Source: Xanthomonas albilineans
GTDB lineage: Bacteria; Pseudomonadota; Gammaproteobacteria; Xanthomonadales; Xanthomonadaceae
Reading direction: 5' to 3'
NCBI RefSeq assembly: GCF_002939705.1
Contig: NZ_MDCB01000005.1
Location: forward strand, 124,001 to 188,000
DNA length: 64,000 nucleotides
Both the position numbers and the translations under genes were made by a program. The notes under the pieces are model-generated. The model searched no databases. It worked only from the letters and a program-made list of their open reading frames with translations, and was not told the DNA's origin. The first letter of the stretch is position 1; every line of letters begins with the position of its first letter. Positions 54,693 through 63,601 of the stretch are shown here, piece by piece.

Positions 54693-55956
54693 GCTGCTCA
54701 TGCTTGATAGTTGGGTCTATGCAACAGGCATCACGGTTCCTCTCGCTATCCGTGAATTAGGCCACACTTATACGCTACTGACGCCCAATCCGTCGCGCTT
54801 CAAAAACAACCCGCTTGGCGATGGTATACACCCAGTGATCGCAGAAGCGGAGGCGGTTGTCGTGGCCAATGTCAACGACGATACCACCTTACTTGAAACT
54901 GCCCGCAGATTGCATGAACAAAGTCCATTCGACGCGGTAATCACTTCCTGCGATCACTACCTTATCGCCGCTGCACGAGTTGCCGAAACGCTGGAACTGC
55001 CGACGGTTGGCAGCAATGTAGTACGCACTACGCGGGACAAGTATTTGATGCGATTGGCGTCGTGTTCCGCGGGTGTACCTACTCCTCAATTTGGTGTTGC
55101 TGCTACACATCAGGAGGCTCTAGCCATAGCGCAACGAATCGGCTATCCGGTTGTAGTAAAACCAACGGATATGTCTGCCAGCGCATTCGTCGCACTCGCG
55201 ATGACGGATGCCGAGCTGCTTAGCGCGACAGATGCCGTCACCTGCTATCGCCAGAACGCAAGAGGACAGGACCTCAATGCCGTCGCCTTGATAGAAGAGT
55301 TTCTAGATGGGCAGGAAGTCAGTGTCGAAACAGTGACGGTTAACGGAGCGACTCAGGTGATTGCTGTAACCGACAAATCGCTCTACAGCGACACATTGTT
55401 CATAGAAACCGGCCATATGGTTCCGGCGATACTGGATCCTGAAACCGTTCGTGCTGTCGGGGATCTTGCAGAAGCGGCGTTGCGTGCCGTGGGTTATTCT
55501 CATGGCGTGGCTCATACAGAAATAAAACTGACGTCCAGAGGTCCACGCGTTGTAGAGATAAATCCGCGAGTGGGCGGCAACTGGATTTCGGAGCTAGTGC
55601 GGATCACCGTCGGATTCGATCTCATCCAGGCGTTCGTCAAGCTATCGCTCGGCGCCACGGATCTAAGCGATTGCTTTCTCGCCCCAGTCGCACGTAGTGC
55701 GGCGATCCAGTTTTTGTTGCCTCCAAGCCCAGGCATTCTCGCAGGCATTTCTAACTGGGACGAAATCGTAAGTGACCCGTATGTACATAGGAGCCATTTG
55801 GATCCGTTCATGCGAGGTAAAAAGGTGGCAGCTCCAAAAAACAATGACAGCTATCTTGCACACGTGCTATGCATCGACCGGGCAGGAGTGGATGCGCGTG
55901 CCCACTGCGAGCGCCTTGTCGCGGCGATTGAACTCACCTACCTTGAAAGACACTAG
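54685..55956 (+). CDS. ATP-grasp carboxylate-amine ligase
   Basis: 423-residue enzyme of the ATP-grasp superfamily, which joins a carboxylate and an amine with ATP. Visible blocks: N-terminal lobe LLMLDSWVYATGITVPLAI; VRTTRDKYLMRLASCSAGVP; the lysine loop YPVVVKPTDMSASAFVALA; LIEEFLDGQEVSVETVT; and the metal-binding HTEIKLTSRGPRVVEINPRVGGNW (Glu, Asn and Arg). It is closest in layout to L-amino-acid ligases such as BacD or DdaF. The ATG 54685 overlaps the stop of the preceding gene; a longer frame (from 54541) is unlikely. It probably links the product of the NAS-like enzymes to another amino or carboxy group. Confidence 0.85.
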   Translation: MARLLMLDSWVYATGITVPLAIRELGHTYTLLTPNPSRFKNNPLGDGIHPVIAEAEAVVVANVNDDTTLLETARRLHEQSPFDAVITSCDHYLIAAARVAETLELPTVGSNVVRTTRDKYLMRLASCSAGVPTPQFGVAATHQEALAIAQRIGYPVVVKPTDMSASAFVALAMTDAELLSATDAVTCYRQNARGQDLNAVALIEEFLDGQEVSVETVTVNGATQVIAVTDKSLYSDTLFIETGHMVPAILDPETVRAVGDLAEAALRAVGYSHGVAHTEIKLTSRGPRVVEINPRVGGNWISELVRITVGFDLIQAFVKLSLGATDLSDCFLAPVARSAAIQFLLPPSPGILAGISNWDEIVSDPYVHRSHLDPFMRGKKVAAPKNNDSYLAHVLCIDRAGVDARAHCERLVAAIELTYLERH

Positions 55957-56023
55957 CCCGCACGGCCGCTCCGAATCACAGCACATCTACGGCCCCAATC
56001 CGCATAGGCCTGGGCTAGGGACT

Positions 56024-57496
56024 ATGTTGTGCCTGCGTGCCGCTGCGTGTTCCGTGGCGCTATGCGTGATCGCCGGATGCACATTGGGACCTAATTTCAA
56101 GTCTCCTGCACCTAACTATGGCGACATGATCAGTATACCCATCGAGCAGAATACGGCCTCGACAAAGATGATCGGGGGTGATGCCGAAGCGCTTCAGGTA
56201 GGTGGCGAAGTGGCAGGCCGATGGTGGGAGCTTTACCGATCTGCCGAACTGACATCTTTAGTAGAACAGGCAGTTCGAGATAATCCTGACTTACAAGCGG
56301 CGGGCGAAGCGCTAAATAGAGCAAAGCAACTTGAACTCGCTGAGGGAAGTAAGCGGCTGCCCGCTCTTGATGCAAATGTCTCACAGCAACGACGCCGCCA
56401 TGCTCAGGCCGAAGACGGTGATGTAGGTCCGGCAAGCTATTATTCAATATCCAATGTGCATATTGGTGCAGTATATGATCTTGACCTATGGGGCGGCATA
56501 CGCCGTTCTATCGAGGCAAGCGGTGCGCAGACTGACTACGCCCACTTCGAAATGGAAGCAGCCTACCTTGCACTGACCAGCAACGTTGTGACCACTGTTA
56601 TCGAAAAAAGTGCTATCGACGAAAAGATCCGTATTCAACAGCATATAGTCGAAATTGATCAAAATTGGCTAGATATAATGGTCGCACAAGCCGGGCTTGG
56701 AACGAGCAGTGATTTCGATGTGGCACTTCAGCAGTCAACCCTTGCAAGATCTAAATCGGTCATGGAAACACTGCTAATGGATCGCGAACAGGTTCAACAT
56801 AGACTGGCCGCGCTGATGGGCAAGCCGGTCAGCGCCGTTTCCGATATCTCGATTGATCTGGACACACTGCGACTTCCCAGGACGCTCCCAGTGACCTTGC
56901 CTTCCAAGTTAATTGAGCAGCGTCCTGACATCAAGGCAGCGGAAGCAGTGTTGCACGCACAGACCGCACTGGTGGGCGTTGCCGCTGCACAGCGCCTGCC
57001 TGATATCACGATCAGCGGACGGCTCGGCTCCGCTTCGCTAGATGCAACCACACTCTTCGGCCCAGGAAGCGGCCTCTGGTCGGTCTCTGCAGGCGTGACC
57101 CAGACGATCTTCGATGCTGGAAAACGCAGATACCGCCAGCGCGCCCAGGAAGCAGCAATGCGCGAAGCCGATGCACGCTGGCGAACAACTGTCGTTGAGG
57201 CATTCCACTCGTTGTCCGATGTGTTGTCAAGCCTGCAACACGATGCCGTCAAGCTTCAATTGGCAGCCAACGGCGAGATGGCTGCCCACCATGTCCAGAT
57301 GCTATTGGAGCATCAACGTGAGCTTGGTAGTGTATCCGTATTAAAAGTCCTTGCCGCACAACAAACCTATCAAAACGCATCGCTCGAACTGGTCCAGGCA
57401 CGAGCCCAACGCTTCGTCGATACCGTCGTTCTATACCGTGAACTCGGCGGCGGATGGTGGAACCGTGGTGATGTCGGCCAATACCCAGCACATTGA
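56024..57496 (+). CDS. NodT-type outer-membrane efflux lipoprotein
   Basis: 490-residue TolC-like outer-membrane factor. The signal MLCLRAAACSVALCVIAGC has a lipobox with lipidated Cys at 19, and CTLGPNFKSPAPNYGDM is the NodT/OprM start. Coiled-coil hairpin segments are visible: AEALNRAKQLELAEGSKRLPALDAN, AKQLEQ-like repeats, IKAAEAVLHAQTALVGVAAAQRLP (with the typical RPDIKAAEA), and VFDAGKRRYRQRAQEAAMREA. It is the channel of the tripartite pump encoded just downstream. ATG 56024 follows the ATP-grasp gene by 67 bases; the frame opens earlier but that overlaps the ligase. Confidence 0.85.
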   Translation: MLCLRAAACSVALCVIAGCTLGPNFKSPAPNYGDMISIPIEQNTASTKMIGGDAEALQVGGEVAGRWWELYRSAELTSLVEQAVRDNPDLQAAGEALNRAKQLELAEGSKRLPALDANVSQQRRRHAQAEDGDVGPASYYSISNVHIGAVYDLDLWGGIRRSIEASGAQTDYAHFEMEAAYLALTSNVVTTVIEKSAIDEKIRIQQHIVEIDQNWLDIMVAQAGLGTSSDFDVALQQSTLARSKSVMETLLMDREQVQHRLAALMGKPVSAVSDISIDLDTLRLPRTLPVTLPSKLIEQRPDIKAAEAVLHAQTALVGVAAAQRLPDITISGRLGSASLDATTLFGPGSGLWSVSAGVTQTIFDAGKRRYRQRAQEAAMREADARWRTTVVEAFHSLSDVLSSLQHDAVKLQLAANGEMAAHHVQMLLEHQRELGSVSVLKVLAAQQTYQNASLELVQARAQRFVDTVVLYRELGGGWWNRGDVGQYPAH

Positions 57497-57555
57497 GGGC
57501 TGCATCGCACTGATGGGCAGTCAGAAAAATAATCTGAACGAAAGGAATGCTGACG

Positions 57556-58836
57556 ATGCAGGCGCAAGCTTTGAATACAACAATGCCAATGTTAAAGCGA
57601 AAACGCTGGACATTTGCGACGGCGTTTACTGGTAATGCTGTCTACTTCTCTATCATCCCATTTCTAGCTCTATTTCTGGCCGACGTGTTGAGGCTGGAAG
57701 CTGGCGCGGTTGGTACGGTGCTTGCGATGAGAGCATTCGCCAGCCAAGCATTCACCTTGCCAGGTTCTTTGGTTGGGCGCCTTCTTGGCCCTAGGCCAAC
57801 TCTCGCGCTGAGCTCCCTGCTCCGCGCTGTCGCGTATTTCCTATTGGCCAACGGTCACACGGAGATCATGTTAATAGCCGCCGTCCTTGTGATCGGAGTT
57901 GCATCGTCGATCACGACTGGCCTAAGTTCAGCGCTAGTCTCTGGGCGGGAGCGCGGGCTCAATGTACTTGCTTTCGCCAACCTCGCCACGTTCCGCAACG
58001 CTGGTGAGATCATTGGATTCCTCGTTGGAGGATGGCTCTGCCCGCGCTATTTCGAACAGATCTGCCTGGCTGCCTCGCTGATCTATTTGATCACAACTGC
58101 TTCATTTCTTCTGATTTTTAAGAAAGGTGATCTGAGCCTGGATGACCGGCGAGGGAAAGATGATCTGCCTGCAGGCATTCGGGTTTTCAGTCGGCGTTTT
58201 GTCGCCACATGCCTTGGTGTAGCACCCTATTCAGTTCTGGTGGCACAGCTCTACGTGGTAGTTCCACTCTTCATACTCTCTTCCCAGAACCGCGCCGACT
58301 TCCTTGGATTGGGTCTGAGCATTGCGGCGCTTGTTGGCGTGGTGGCCCAAGCATTGTTCAGCATGTACGGAGCGTCGATATACCTGAACAAGACTGTGAC
58401 ATCGTTGAGCTATTTGCTGATGGGATTTTCTTTCGTACTGCTTCCTCTTTGCTCTTACATCGGCCTGTCCGACTGGATTTCGTCGGTATGCTGTGGTGCC
58501 GTACTCACATTTGGAACGGTGTTCGCATATCCCTCCGCGATGTCGCATATCCGCGCATGCTCGAATGGCAGAGATACCGGACTTTACTTCGGGATTTACT
58601 ACACATTGGCATCAGTATTGACCGCTATTGTCACAAAATGGCTGGTGGGCGTTGGTGTGCATACGGCAAAAGAGTGGGTTGTTTATGGTGCACTGATGCT
58701 CATCGCGCTGCTGGGAGCGGTCGCTGATTGGCTTCTTTCTTCTAAAGCTGATGTCGAGAAGATTGCCGTCCCCTCGCTGCCAGCCACAAATGCATTGATC
58801 CATGCAAGTACACCGGTTGAAATGGAGCGCTCATGA
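57556..58836 (+). CDS. MFS transporter (probable exporter)
   Basis: 426-residue inner-membrane protein with about 12 spans. Features: FATAFTGNAVYFSIIPFLALFL, GTVLAMRAFASQAFTLPGSLVGRLLGPRPTL (motif A-like region between helices 2 and 3), SALVSGRERGLNVLAFANLATFRNAGEIIGFLVGGWLC. AAAGGA stands 9 bases before ATG 57556; a nearer ATG at 57547 is too close to it. It belongs to the same broad family as the staphylopine exporter CntE. It overlaps the membrane-fusion gene by ATGA. It would take the product from cytoplasm to periplasm, leaving the RND pump to move it out. Confidence 0.84.
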   Translation: MQAQALNTTMPMLKRKRWTFATAFTGNAVYFSIIPFLALFLADVLRLEAGAVGTVLAMRAFASQAFTLPGSLVGRLLGPRPTLALSSLLRAVAYFLLANGHTEIMLIAAVLVIGVASSITTGLSSALVSGRERGLNVLAFANLATFRNAGEIIGFLVGGWLCPRYFEQICLAASLIYLITTASFLLIFKKGDLSLDDRRGKDDLPAGIRVFSRRFVATCLGVAPYSVLVAQLYVVVPLFILSSQNRADFLGLGLSIAALVGVVAQALFSMYGASIYLNKTVTSLSYLLMGFSFVLLPLCSYIGLSDWISSVCCGAVLTFGTVFAYPSAMSHIRACSNGRDTGLYFGIYYTLASVLTAIVTKWLVGVGVHTAKEWVVYGALMLIALLGAVADWLLSSKADVEKIAVPSLPATNALIHASTPVEMERS

Positions 58837-59939
58837 TCGAAGGAGAGAGAAAGCTTCGGGCACCGCTGCAATCGTTGCGTTGGTGCATGATTGCGATTAT
58901 TGCGATATGCATCATTGCACTTGCGGCATATAGATACCGCTCCGCCGTAAAAAGTCCAGCACCTGCATTGATCGGCTCGACGGAATTGCCGGTCATTGCC
59001 GGATCCAAGGTCATCTGCACGGATTGGCAGCGCCGCGAATCCTTTAGCGGAGTGGTGCGAGCAGCTCACAGGGCCGATCTTAGTAGCGATACCGCGGGCA
59101 TCATCGAGGCTGTTCGCTTCGAATCTGGTGCATCCGTACAGACTGGCGAGATTCTTGTGCAGCTGCGCCTCAACGATGGGCCCGATGTTTTAGCTGAGAA
59201 CCAAGCGGATTTGAAGCTTGCAGAGCAGAACATGTCTCGCGCCAGCGAACAACTACGTATCGGAGCAATTAGCCAAGAGCAATTCGACACTCTGCATCAT
59301 GCCGCGGACGTAGCAAGAGCGCGCCTGGCTGCGCAAAGGGCACGAATCGGGCAACGCAGCGTGCGCGCACCCTTCGCCGGCACTCTAGGCATTCGGAAAG
59401 TGGATCCCGGTCAGTTCATTCAAGCAGGGGACGTCATTACCACCATAGATAGTAGAGAGCCTCTACTCTTCGATTTCTCCATACCTCAGTCGTTGCTTCC
59501 GTCACTCAGCGTAGGACAACGCGGCCACGTCGAGTTCGAAGGATATGCGGGCAGGCAATTCGATGTGGTGATAAGTTCGCTGCCGCCGATTGCAGACCCT
59601 CAAAGCCATAGCATTGCCGCGCGTGCGACGTTCGCAGGGGATATGCATGCACTTGCATCCGGAATGTTTGGGAGAATGCGACTTGATATTGAGAAATGGC
59701 ACTCTGTCAAGACCGTACCGAGAGCTGCCATACTATCCAGCACACATGGCGACACGCTGTATCTATTGCGTACCATGGAAAAGGATACCGTCGCCCATCA
59801 AGTTCCGGTGTCAGTGAAAGCGGACGATGGCGACAGGGCGGTCGTCGAAGGACCGTTCAAATGCAGCGATAGGATTGTGGTCAATGGACAGATCAAGATC
59901 GAGGACGGCACTCATGTCGTTGTCGCACCTCATGAGTAG
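58833..59939 (+). CDS. RND efflux periplasmic adaptor (membrane-fusion protein)
   Basis: 368-residue HlyD/MexA-type adaptor. The N-terminus has one membrane span (CMIAIIAICIIALAAYRY) instead of a lipobox. Then come the barrel-sandwich/lipoyl halves (RRESFSGVVRAAHRADLSSDTAGIIEAVRFESGASVQTGEILVQL; VRAPFAGTLGIRKVDPGQFIQAGDVITTID), a short helical hairpin (ADLKLAEQNMSRASEQLRIGAISQEQFDTL) and the beta-barrel and membrane-proximal domains. It starts in an ATGA overlap with the MFS gene and ends 24 bases before the RND gene. Confidence 0.88.
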   Translation: MIEGERKLRAPLQSLRWCMIAIIAICIIALAAYRYRSAVKSPAPALIGSTELPVIAGSKVICTDWQRRESFSGVVRAAHRADLSSDTAGIIEAVRFESGASVQTGEILVQLRLNDGPDVLAENQADLKLAEQNMSRASEQLRIGAISQEQFDTLHHAADVARARLAAQRARIGQRSVRAPFAGTLGIRKVDPGQFIQAGDVITTIDSREPLLFDFSIPQSLLPSLSVGQRGHVEFEGYAGRQFDVVISSLPPIADPQSHSIAARATFAGDMHALASGMFGRMRLDIEKWHSVKTVPRAAILSSTHGDTLYLLRTMEKDTVAHQVPVSVKADDGDRAVVEGPFKCSDRIVVNGQIKIEDGTHVVVAPHE

Positions 59940-59963
59940 GTATTTCTCTTGTGGAGGTGGGGC

Positions 59964-62900
59964 ATGAGGTCCGGATCCACACTGATTGCGTTGCTCACAC
60001 GTGCCAGCACGGTATTCGCTATCGTGCTGGTGATCACGGCCTTCGGCATCCTGGCGATTGTCCGCCTTCCAGTACAGGCGTTCCCCACCATCAAGTACGC
60101 CACAATCAACATATCCACGGTCTACTACGGCGCCGATCCTGAAACCATAGAAGGGTTCCTCACCTCTCCACTGGAACAGGCAGTTTTGCCTGCAAAAGGC
60201 ATCGATTTCGTCACATCTACAAGCAAGCAGGGCGAGTCCGAAATCGTTTTACACCTCACTCTCAATGCTAACCCGGTGGAGACGCTTGCACAGGTGCAGT
60301 CGCTCGTCAACGCCGTTCTTTCCAATTTACCGTCAGGCACGCAAAATCCCGCAATCGTCCTTGACCACGGCGACGAAAGTATCCTAGATCTTGCGCTAAC
60401 CAGTACGACCGCGACCGGAACACAGATGTCCGAATACGCACAGCGCGTGCTGAAGCCTGAAATTGCCACGGTTCCAGGCGTCCGCTCCGTCGCTGTCAAC
60501 GACAGCCTACCGCTGGCAATGCGCCTGAATCTTGATCCCTATAAAATGACAGCCTATGGACTCACCGCAGAGGTGGTTCGCGACAAGGTCGCGGGAAACA
60601 ACTACGTGACAGGTGTCGGCACGATCGATGGAGATACGGTTTCAGTGCCGCTCACGATCGCCTCGGGGCTTGAGACAGTTGCCGAATTTAACAATCTTGT
60701 GGTTAAAGAAGTAAACGGATCTCCCATTCACCTTAGCGACATCGGGAGTGCAGAGATCGGCACCTCTCGCGACAAGTTTGCCGCTTACGCAGATGGCGTT
60801 CCCGGTGTATTCCTGGATGTTGTACCCAACGATGGCGCAAACATCATTAAAGTTGCCAAAGCGGTCAAGAGTAAGGTCTCTCTTCTGCAAAAAACACTAC
60901 CGCCTGGCATTGCGTTGTCCGTGAACGAAGACGATACGGAGTTTACGCGCCATGCACTTCGCGAGGTATTGCATGCGCTTGCCGAGGCGCTTTTAGTCGT
61001 CAGTCTGATCGTCTTCGTAGCCTTGCGCAAAATACGATCCGCTTTGATTCCAGTAATCGCGGTGCCACTTGCGCTCTTGGGTAGCCTTTGGTGTCTAAAT
61101 TTATTTGGCTACAGCATCAACGAACTCACATTGCTCGCGCTGGTGCTTTCTGTGGGATTGGTCGTAGACGATGCGATCATCGTCGTGGAACGGCACGAGC
61201 GTCACCTGGAATCAGGCCTATCGACTCACGACGCAGCGGATATGGCGGTATCCGAACTGCTTAGGCCTATCGTCTCTATGACCATCGTGCTGGCAGCGGC
61301 TTATCTTCCTATCGCGTTGCTGCCTGGAATCGCAGGCATCTTGTTCCGGGAGTTCGCCGTTACCCTCGTCACGTCGGTCTCGGTCTCCGCCCTGATCGCA
61401 GTCACTGTCAGTCCCTTGCTGTGCCGGTTTATTGTCAGGCGATCCACCCGCGCTGGCAGCACTGGTGGGTCCAGCCACTGGTACAAAGCGCGACGGGTAT
61501 TTGACCGAATACAGGCCACGTCGTTGACGAATTACCGGTTGGTGAGCGTGTTCGGTGGTGCGCTAATTGTCGCGACCGTGTTTTTCTTCCTGGGGAGCCG
61601 ACAGGAACTGGCCCCCCAGGAAGACCAGGGATACGTGCATCTTCGTGGGCATGCTACACCTGGAATGTCCTTTGCCGTATCCCGACAATTCGATCAGGAT
61701 GTTTTAGCGAGCATAGCTCACTCCTCCTACTCTGGACACTCATGGAACTCAGTCACGCCAGCATCGATTAGAGGAGGGATTTCCTTGATCGACTGGGCAT
61801 CACGTCCTTCCACAGCCGAGGTCATCGACCAGCTAAGGCAATCGCTGCATGGCATCACGGGATTTTCTTTCTCGCTATACCAGTCCGAGTCGCTCCCCAC
61901 GGAAGACGGCGACCAGGTTGAGTTTGTCGTCGAAGGCGCGGGCGAACTTGGAGACCTGACCCAGGCTACCCAAGAAATTTTGGCAAAAATGAAAGCATCT
62001 GGCCTATTCGCTTATCTAGAGACCAATCAACAGCCTAGCCAGTCGAAAAGTCACATCGTTCTCGACCGGGCTAAGCTTGCCGACTTTAAACTGGATGTTC
62101 GACGTGTTTCCGATGCGCTCAGTTCCATGCTGAGTGGCAGCTACATCAATTATTTCAACTACCAGGGACGATCTTACAAGGTCATTTCAGCGGCCGATCC
62201 AGACTCCAGAAAGCTCAATCAGAACGTACTCGACTATCCTGTAGCCACAGTTAATGAGCAGCCCGTCCTATTGAGGGCTGTCGCCCATCTGGAGACGACG
62301 ACTGGTCCAGACGTTCTACGCCATTTCCAAGGGCAGCGCGCCATCACTATTTCCGGTGAGTTGGCAAAAGGGGTATCCCGCGGACAGGTAGCGGATTATC
62401 TCGCAGGCATAACTAAAATTTTACCAAAGGACTATTCCTCGGATATCTCTGGCCCAATGCGCGAGTACACACGGAATCAAAAAGGTTATGCGATTATGCT
62501 TTTGCTGAGTATCGCAGTGGTTTACTTAACGCTAGCCTCTTTCTATAACAGCTTCACCGATCCAATCATCATTCTCGTATCGGTACCAACTTCGCTGTCA
62601 GGTGCGCTGTTCTTCGTATGGCTTGGCCTTGGCCAGCTTTCTGTGAATCTTTATACGGACGTCGGACTACTCACCTTGGTTGGCTTGATCAGCAAGCACG
62701 GTATCCTGCTAGTCGAAGTGGCGAACGAAAAGCAGGATTCTGGTCAATGCAAAAAAGACGCCATCCTTGCCGCCTTAAATATACGGCTTCGCCCAATTCT
62801 CATGACATCGGCGGCAATGATCATGGGATCATTGCCGTTATTGCTCATTGGAGGCCCTGGCTCAGCGGCGCGCTCGACGATTGGCTGCATCGTCATAGCA

Positions 62901-63020
62901 GGGCTTGGCATCGGAACTTTCCTAACCCTACTGGTCGTTCCAGCATTATATATGCTATTGGCAAAACCTCGTACAACGCGTGTGGAAAACGCCAGCACAG
63001 CGAGCGCCCTGTCAAGCTGA
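59964..63020 (+). CDS. RND-family inner-membrane efflux transporter (HAE1-type)
   Basis: 1018-residue proton-driven pump with 12 spans. Blocks: first span LLTRASTVFAIVLVITAFGILAIV, porter domains (ADPETIEGFLTSPLEQAVLPAKGIDFVTSTS), helix 4 proton relay SVGLVVDDAIIVVERHERHLE with the Asp-Asp pair, helix 5-6 region SMTIVLAAAYLPIALLPGIAG, and the second half with LVGLISKHGILLVEVANEKQ and ILMTSAAMIMGSLPLLLIGGP. A GGAGGT site (59953-59958) stands 5 bases before ATG 59964, so the TTG at 59949 is not the start. It is the motor of the NodT-adaptor-RND assembly and closes the island's gene run. Confidence 0.92.
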   Translation: MRSGSTLIALLTRASTVFAIVLVITAFGILAIVRLPVQAFPTIKYATINISTVYYGADPETIEGFLTSPLEQAVLPAKGIDFVTSTSKQGESEIVLHLTLNANPVETLAQVQSLVNAVLSNLPSGTQNPAIVLDHGDESILDLALTSTTATGTQMSEYAQRVLKPEIATVPGVRSVAVNDSLPLAMRLNLDPYKMTAYGLTAEVVRDKVAGNNYVTGVGTIDGDTVSVPLTIASGLETVAEFNNLVVKEVNGSPIHLSDIGSAEIGTSRDKFAAYADGVPGVFLDVVPNDGANIIKVAKAVKSKVSLLQKTLPPGIALSVNEDDTEFTRHALREVLHALAEALLVVSLIVFVALRKIRSALIPVIAVPLALLGSLWCLNLFGYSINELTLLALVLSVGLVVDDAIIVVERHERHLESGLSTHDAADMAVSELLRPIVSMTIVLAAAYLPIALLPGIAGILFREFAVTLVTSVSVSALIAVTVSPLLCRFIVRRSTRAGSTGGSSHWYKARRVFDRIQATSLTNYRLVSVFGGALIVATVFFFLGSRQELAPQEDQGYVHLRGHATPGMSFAVSRQFDQDVLASIAHSSYSGHSWNSVTPASIRGGISLIDWASRPSTAEVIDQLRQSLHGITGFSFSLYQSESLPTEDGDQVEFVVEGAGELGDLTQATQEILAKMKASGLFAYLETNQQPSQSKSHIVLDRAKLADFKLDVRRVSDALSSMLSGSYINYFNYQGRSYKVISAADPDSRKLNQNVLDYPVATVNEQPVLLRAVAHLETTTGPDVLRHFQGQRAITISGELAKGVSRGQVADYLAGITKILPKDYSSDISGPMREYTRNQKGYAIMLLLSIAVVYLTLASFYNSFTDPIIILVSVPTSLSGALFFVWLGLGQLSVNLYTDVGLLTLVGLISKHGILLVEVANEKQDSGQCKKDAILAALNIRLRPILMTSAAMIMGSLPLLLIGGPGSAARSTIGCIVIAGLGIGTFLTLLVVPALYMLLAKPRTTRVENASTASALSS

Positions 63021-63080
63021 TGTTGGCGAACTGAATCGCCTATGGCCCCGTAGATAGTCGGCCTTGAAAAATCGTCTGCA
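63021..63080. other. short spacer after the RND gene
   Basis: Some 60 bases between the pump stop codon and the IS relics. No terminator hairpin is obvious here, so transcription may continue into the relics. Confidence 0.3.
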
Positions 63081-63265
63081 TCAACTCCCAATCGCATGCA
63101 GCGTTGACCTGGCCGCCATCGAAGCCTGCATGATGGCGCGCAGCCAGACACGCAAAAACACGATCCACCGCATCAGCCAGCGCAGGTTGTCGCTCGCCGC
63201 CGCGCCGATCGCGTTCCGTGCATCGCCTTGCACATCCTTGAGCAAGCAGCGGTCCAGCCTGTCTG
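63081..63265 (-). pseudogene. IS5-family transposase remnant (C-terminal fragment)
   Basis: On the minus strand the frame reads TDRLDRCLLKDVQGDARNA, then IGAAASDNLRWLMRWIVFLRVW, then LRAIMQASM to a stop at 63081. The DRCxLKxxxGDAxxAxxxAAxxNLRWLLR pattern is the C-terminus of IS5-family transposases, including the kind left at 51655. The element faces into the island, opposite to the left relic. The rest of the gene is missing. Confidence 0.6.
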
Positions 63266-63530
63266 TCGACGCTTTCGCACGTTCAATGTCATCAACGACT
63301 GCATTGGCCGAGTGGGCTGAGCGCAAGAGCATCGCCCTGGACTTCATCGAGCCGGGACGTCCGATGCAAAACGGCTTGATTGAACGCTTCAACGGCAGCT
63401 ACCGGCGCGGCGTCCTAGACATGCACATCTTCCGCACGTTGAGCGAAGTGCGCGAACAGACCGAATTCGTCTTGTTCATGGCTCCATCTTCTCAAGAGTT
63501 GGAGCCTCCCGAAATCCAGGGGCGGTTCAG
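63266..63530 (+). pseudogene. IS3-family OrfB transposase remnant with terminal repeat
   Basis: A first frame reads RRFRTFNVIND, then an internal deletion joins it to ALAEWAERKSIALDFIEPGR, then PMQNGLIERFNGSYRRGVLD and MHIFRTLSEVREQTE. This is the catalytic C-terminal part of an IS3-family integrase (the QNxxxERFNGxxRxxxLD block). The end near 63501-63530 (GAGCCTCCCGAAATCCAGG...GGCGGTTCAG) looks like an IS3-type terminal inverted repeat. The element is dead. Confidence 0.65.
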
Positions 63531-63601
63531 TTCGGCATGCGGTCGACACTCGTGTCACTGCGTGTCTGCAGTCCCGATTTGACGTGCAATGAGACCGCCG
63601 C

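Noticed and set aside
63064-63582. 172-residue frame after the RND pump as a single gene
   Set aside because: Its first half is antisense to an IS5-like fragment and its second half is an IS3 OrfB fragment; not one protein.
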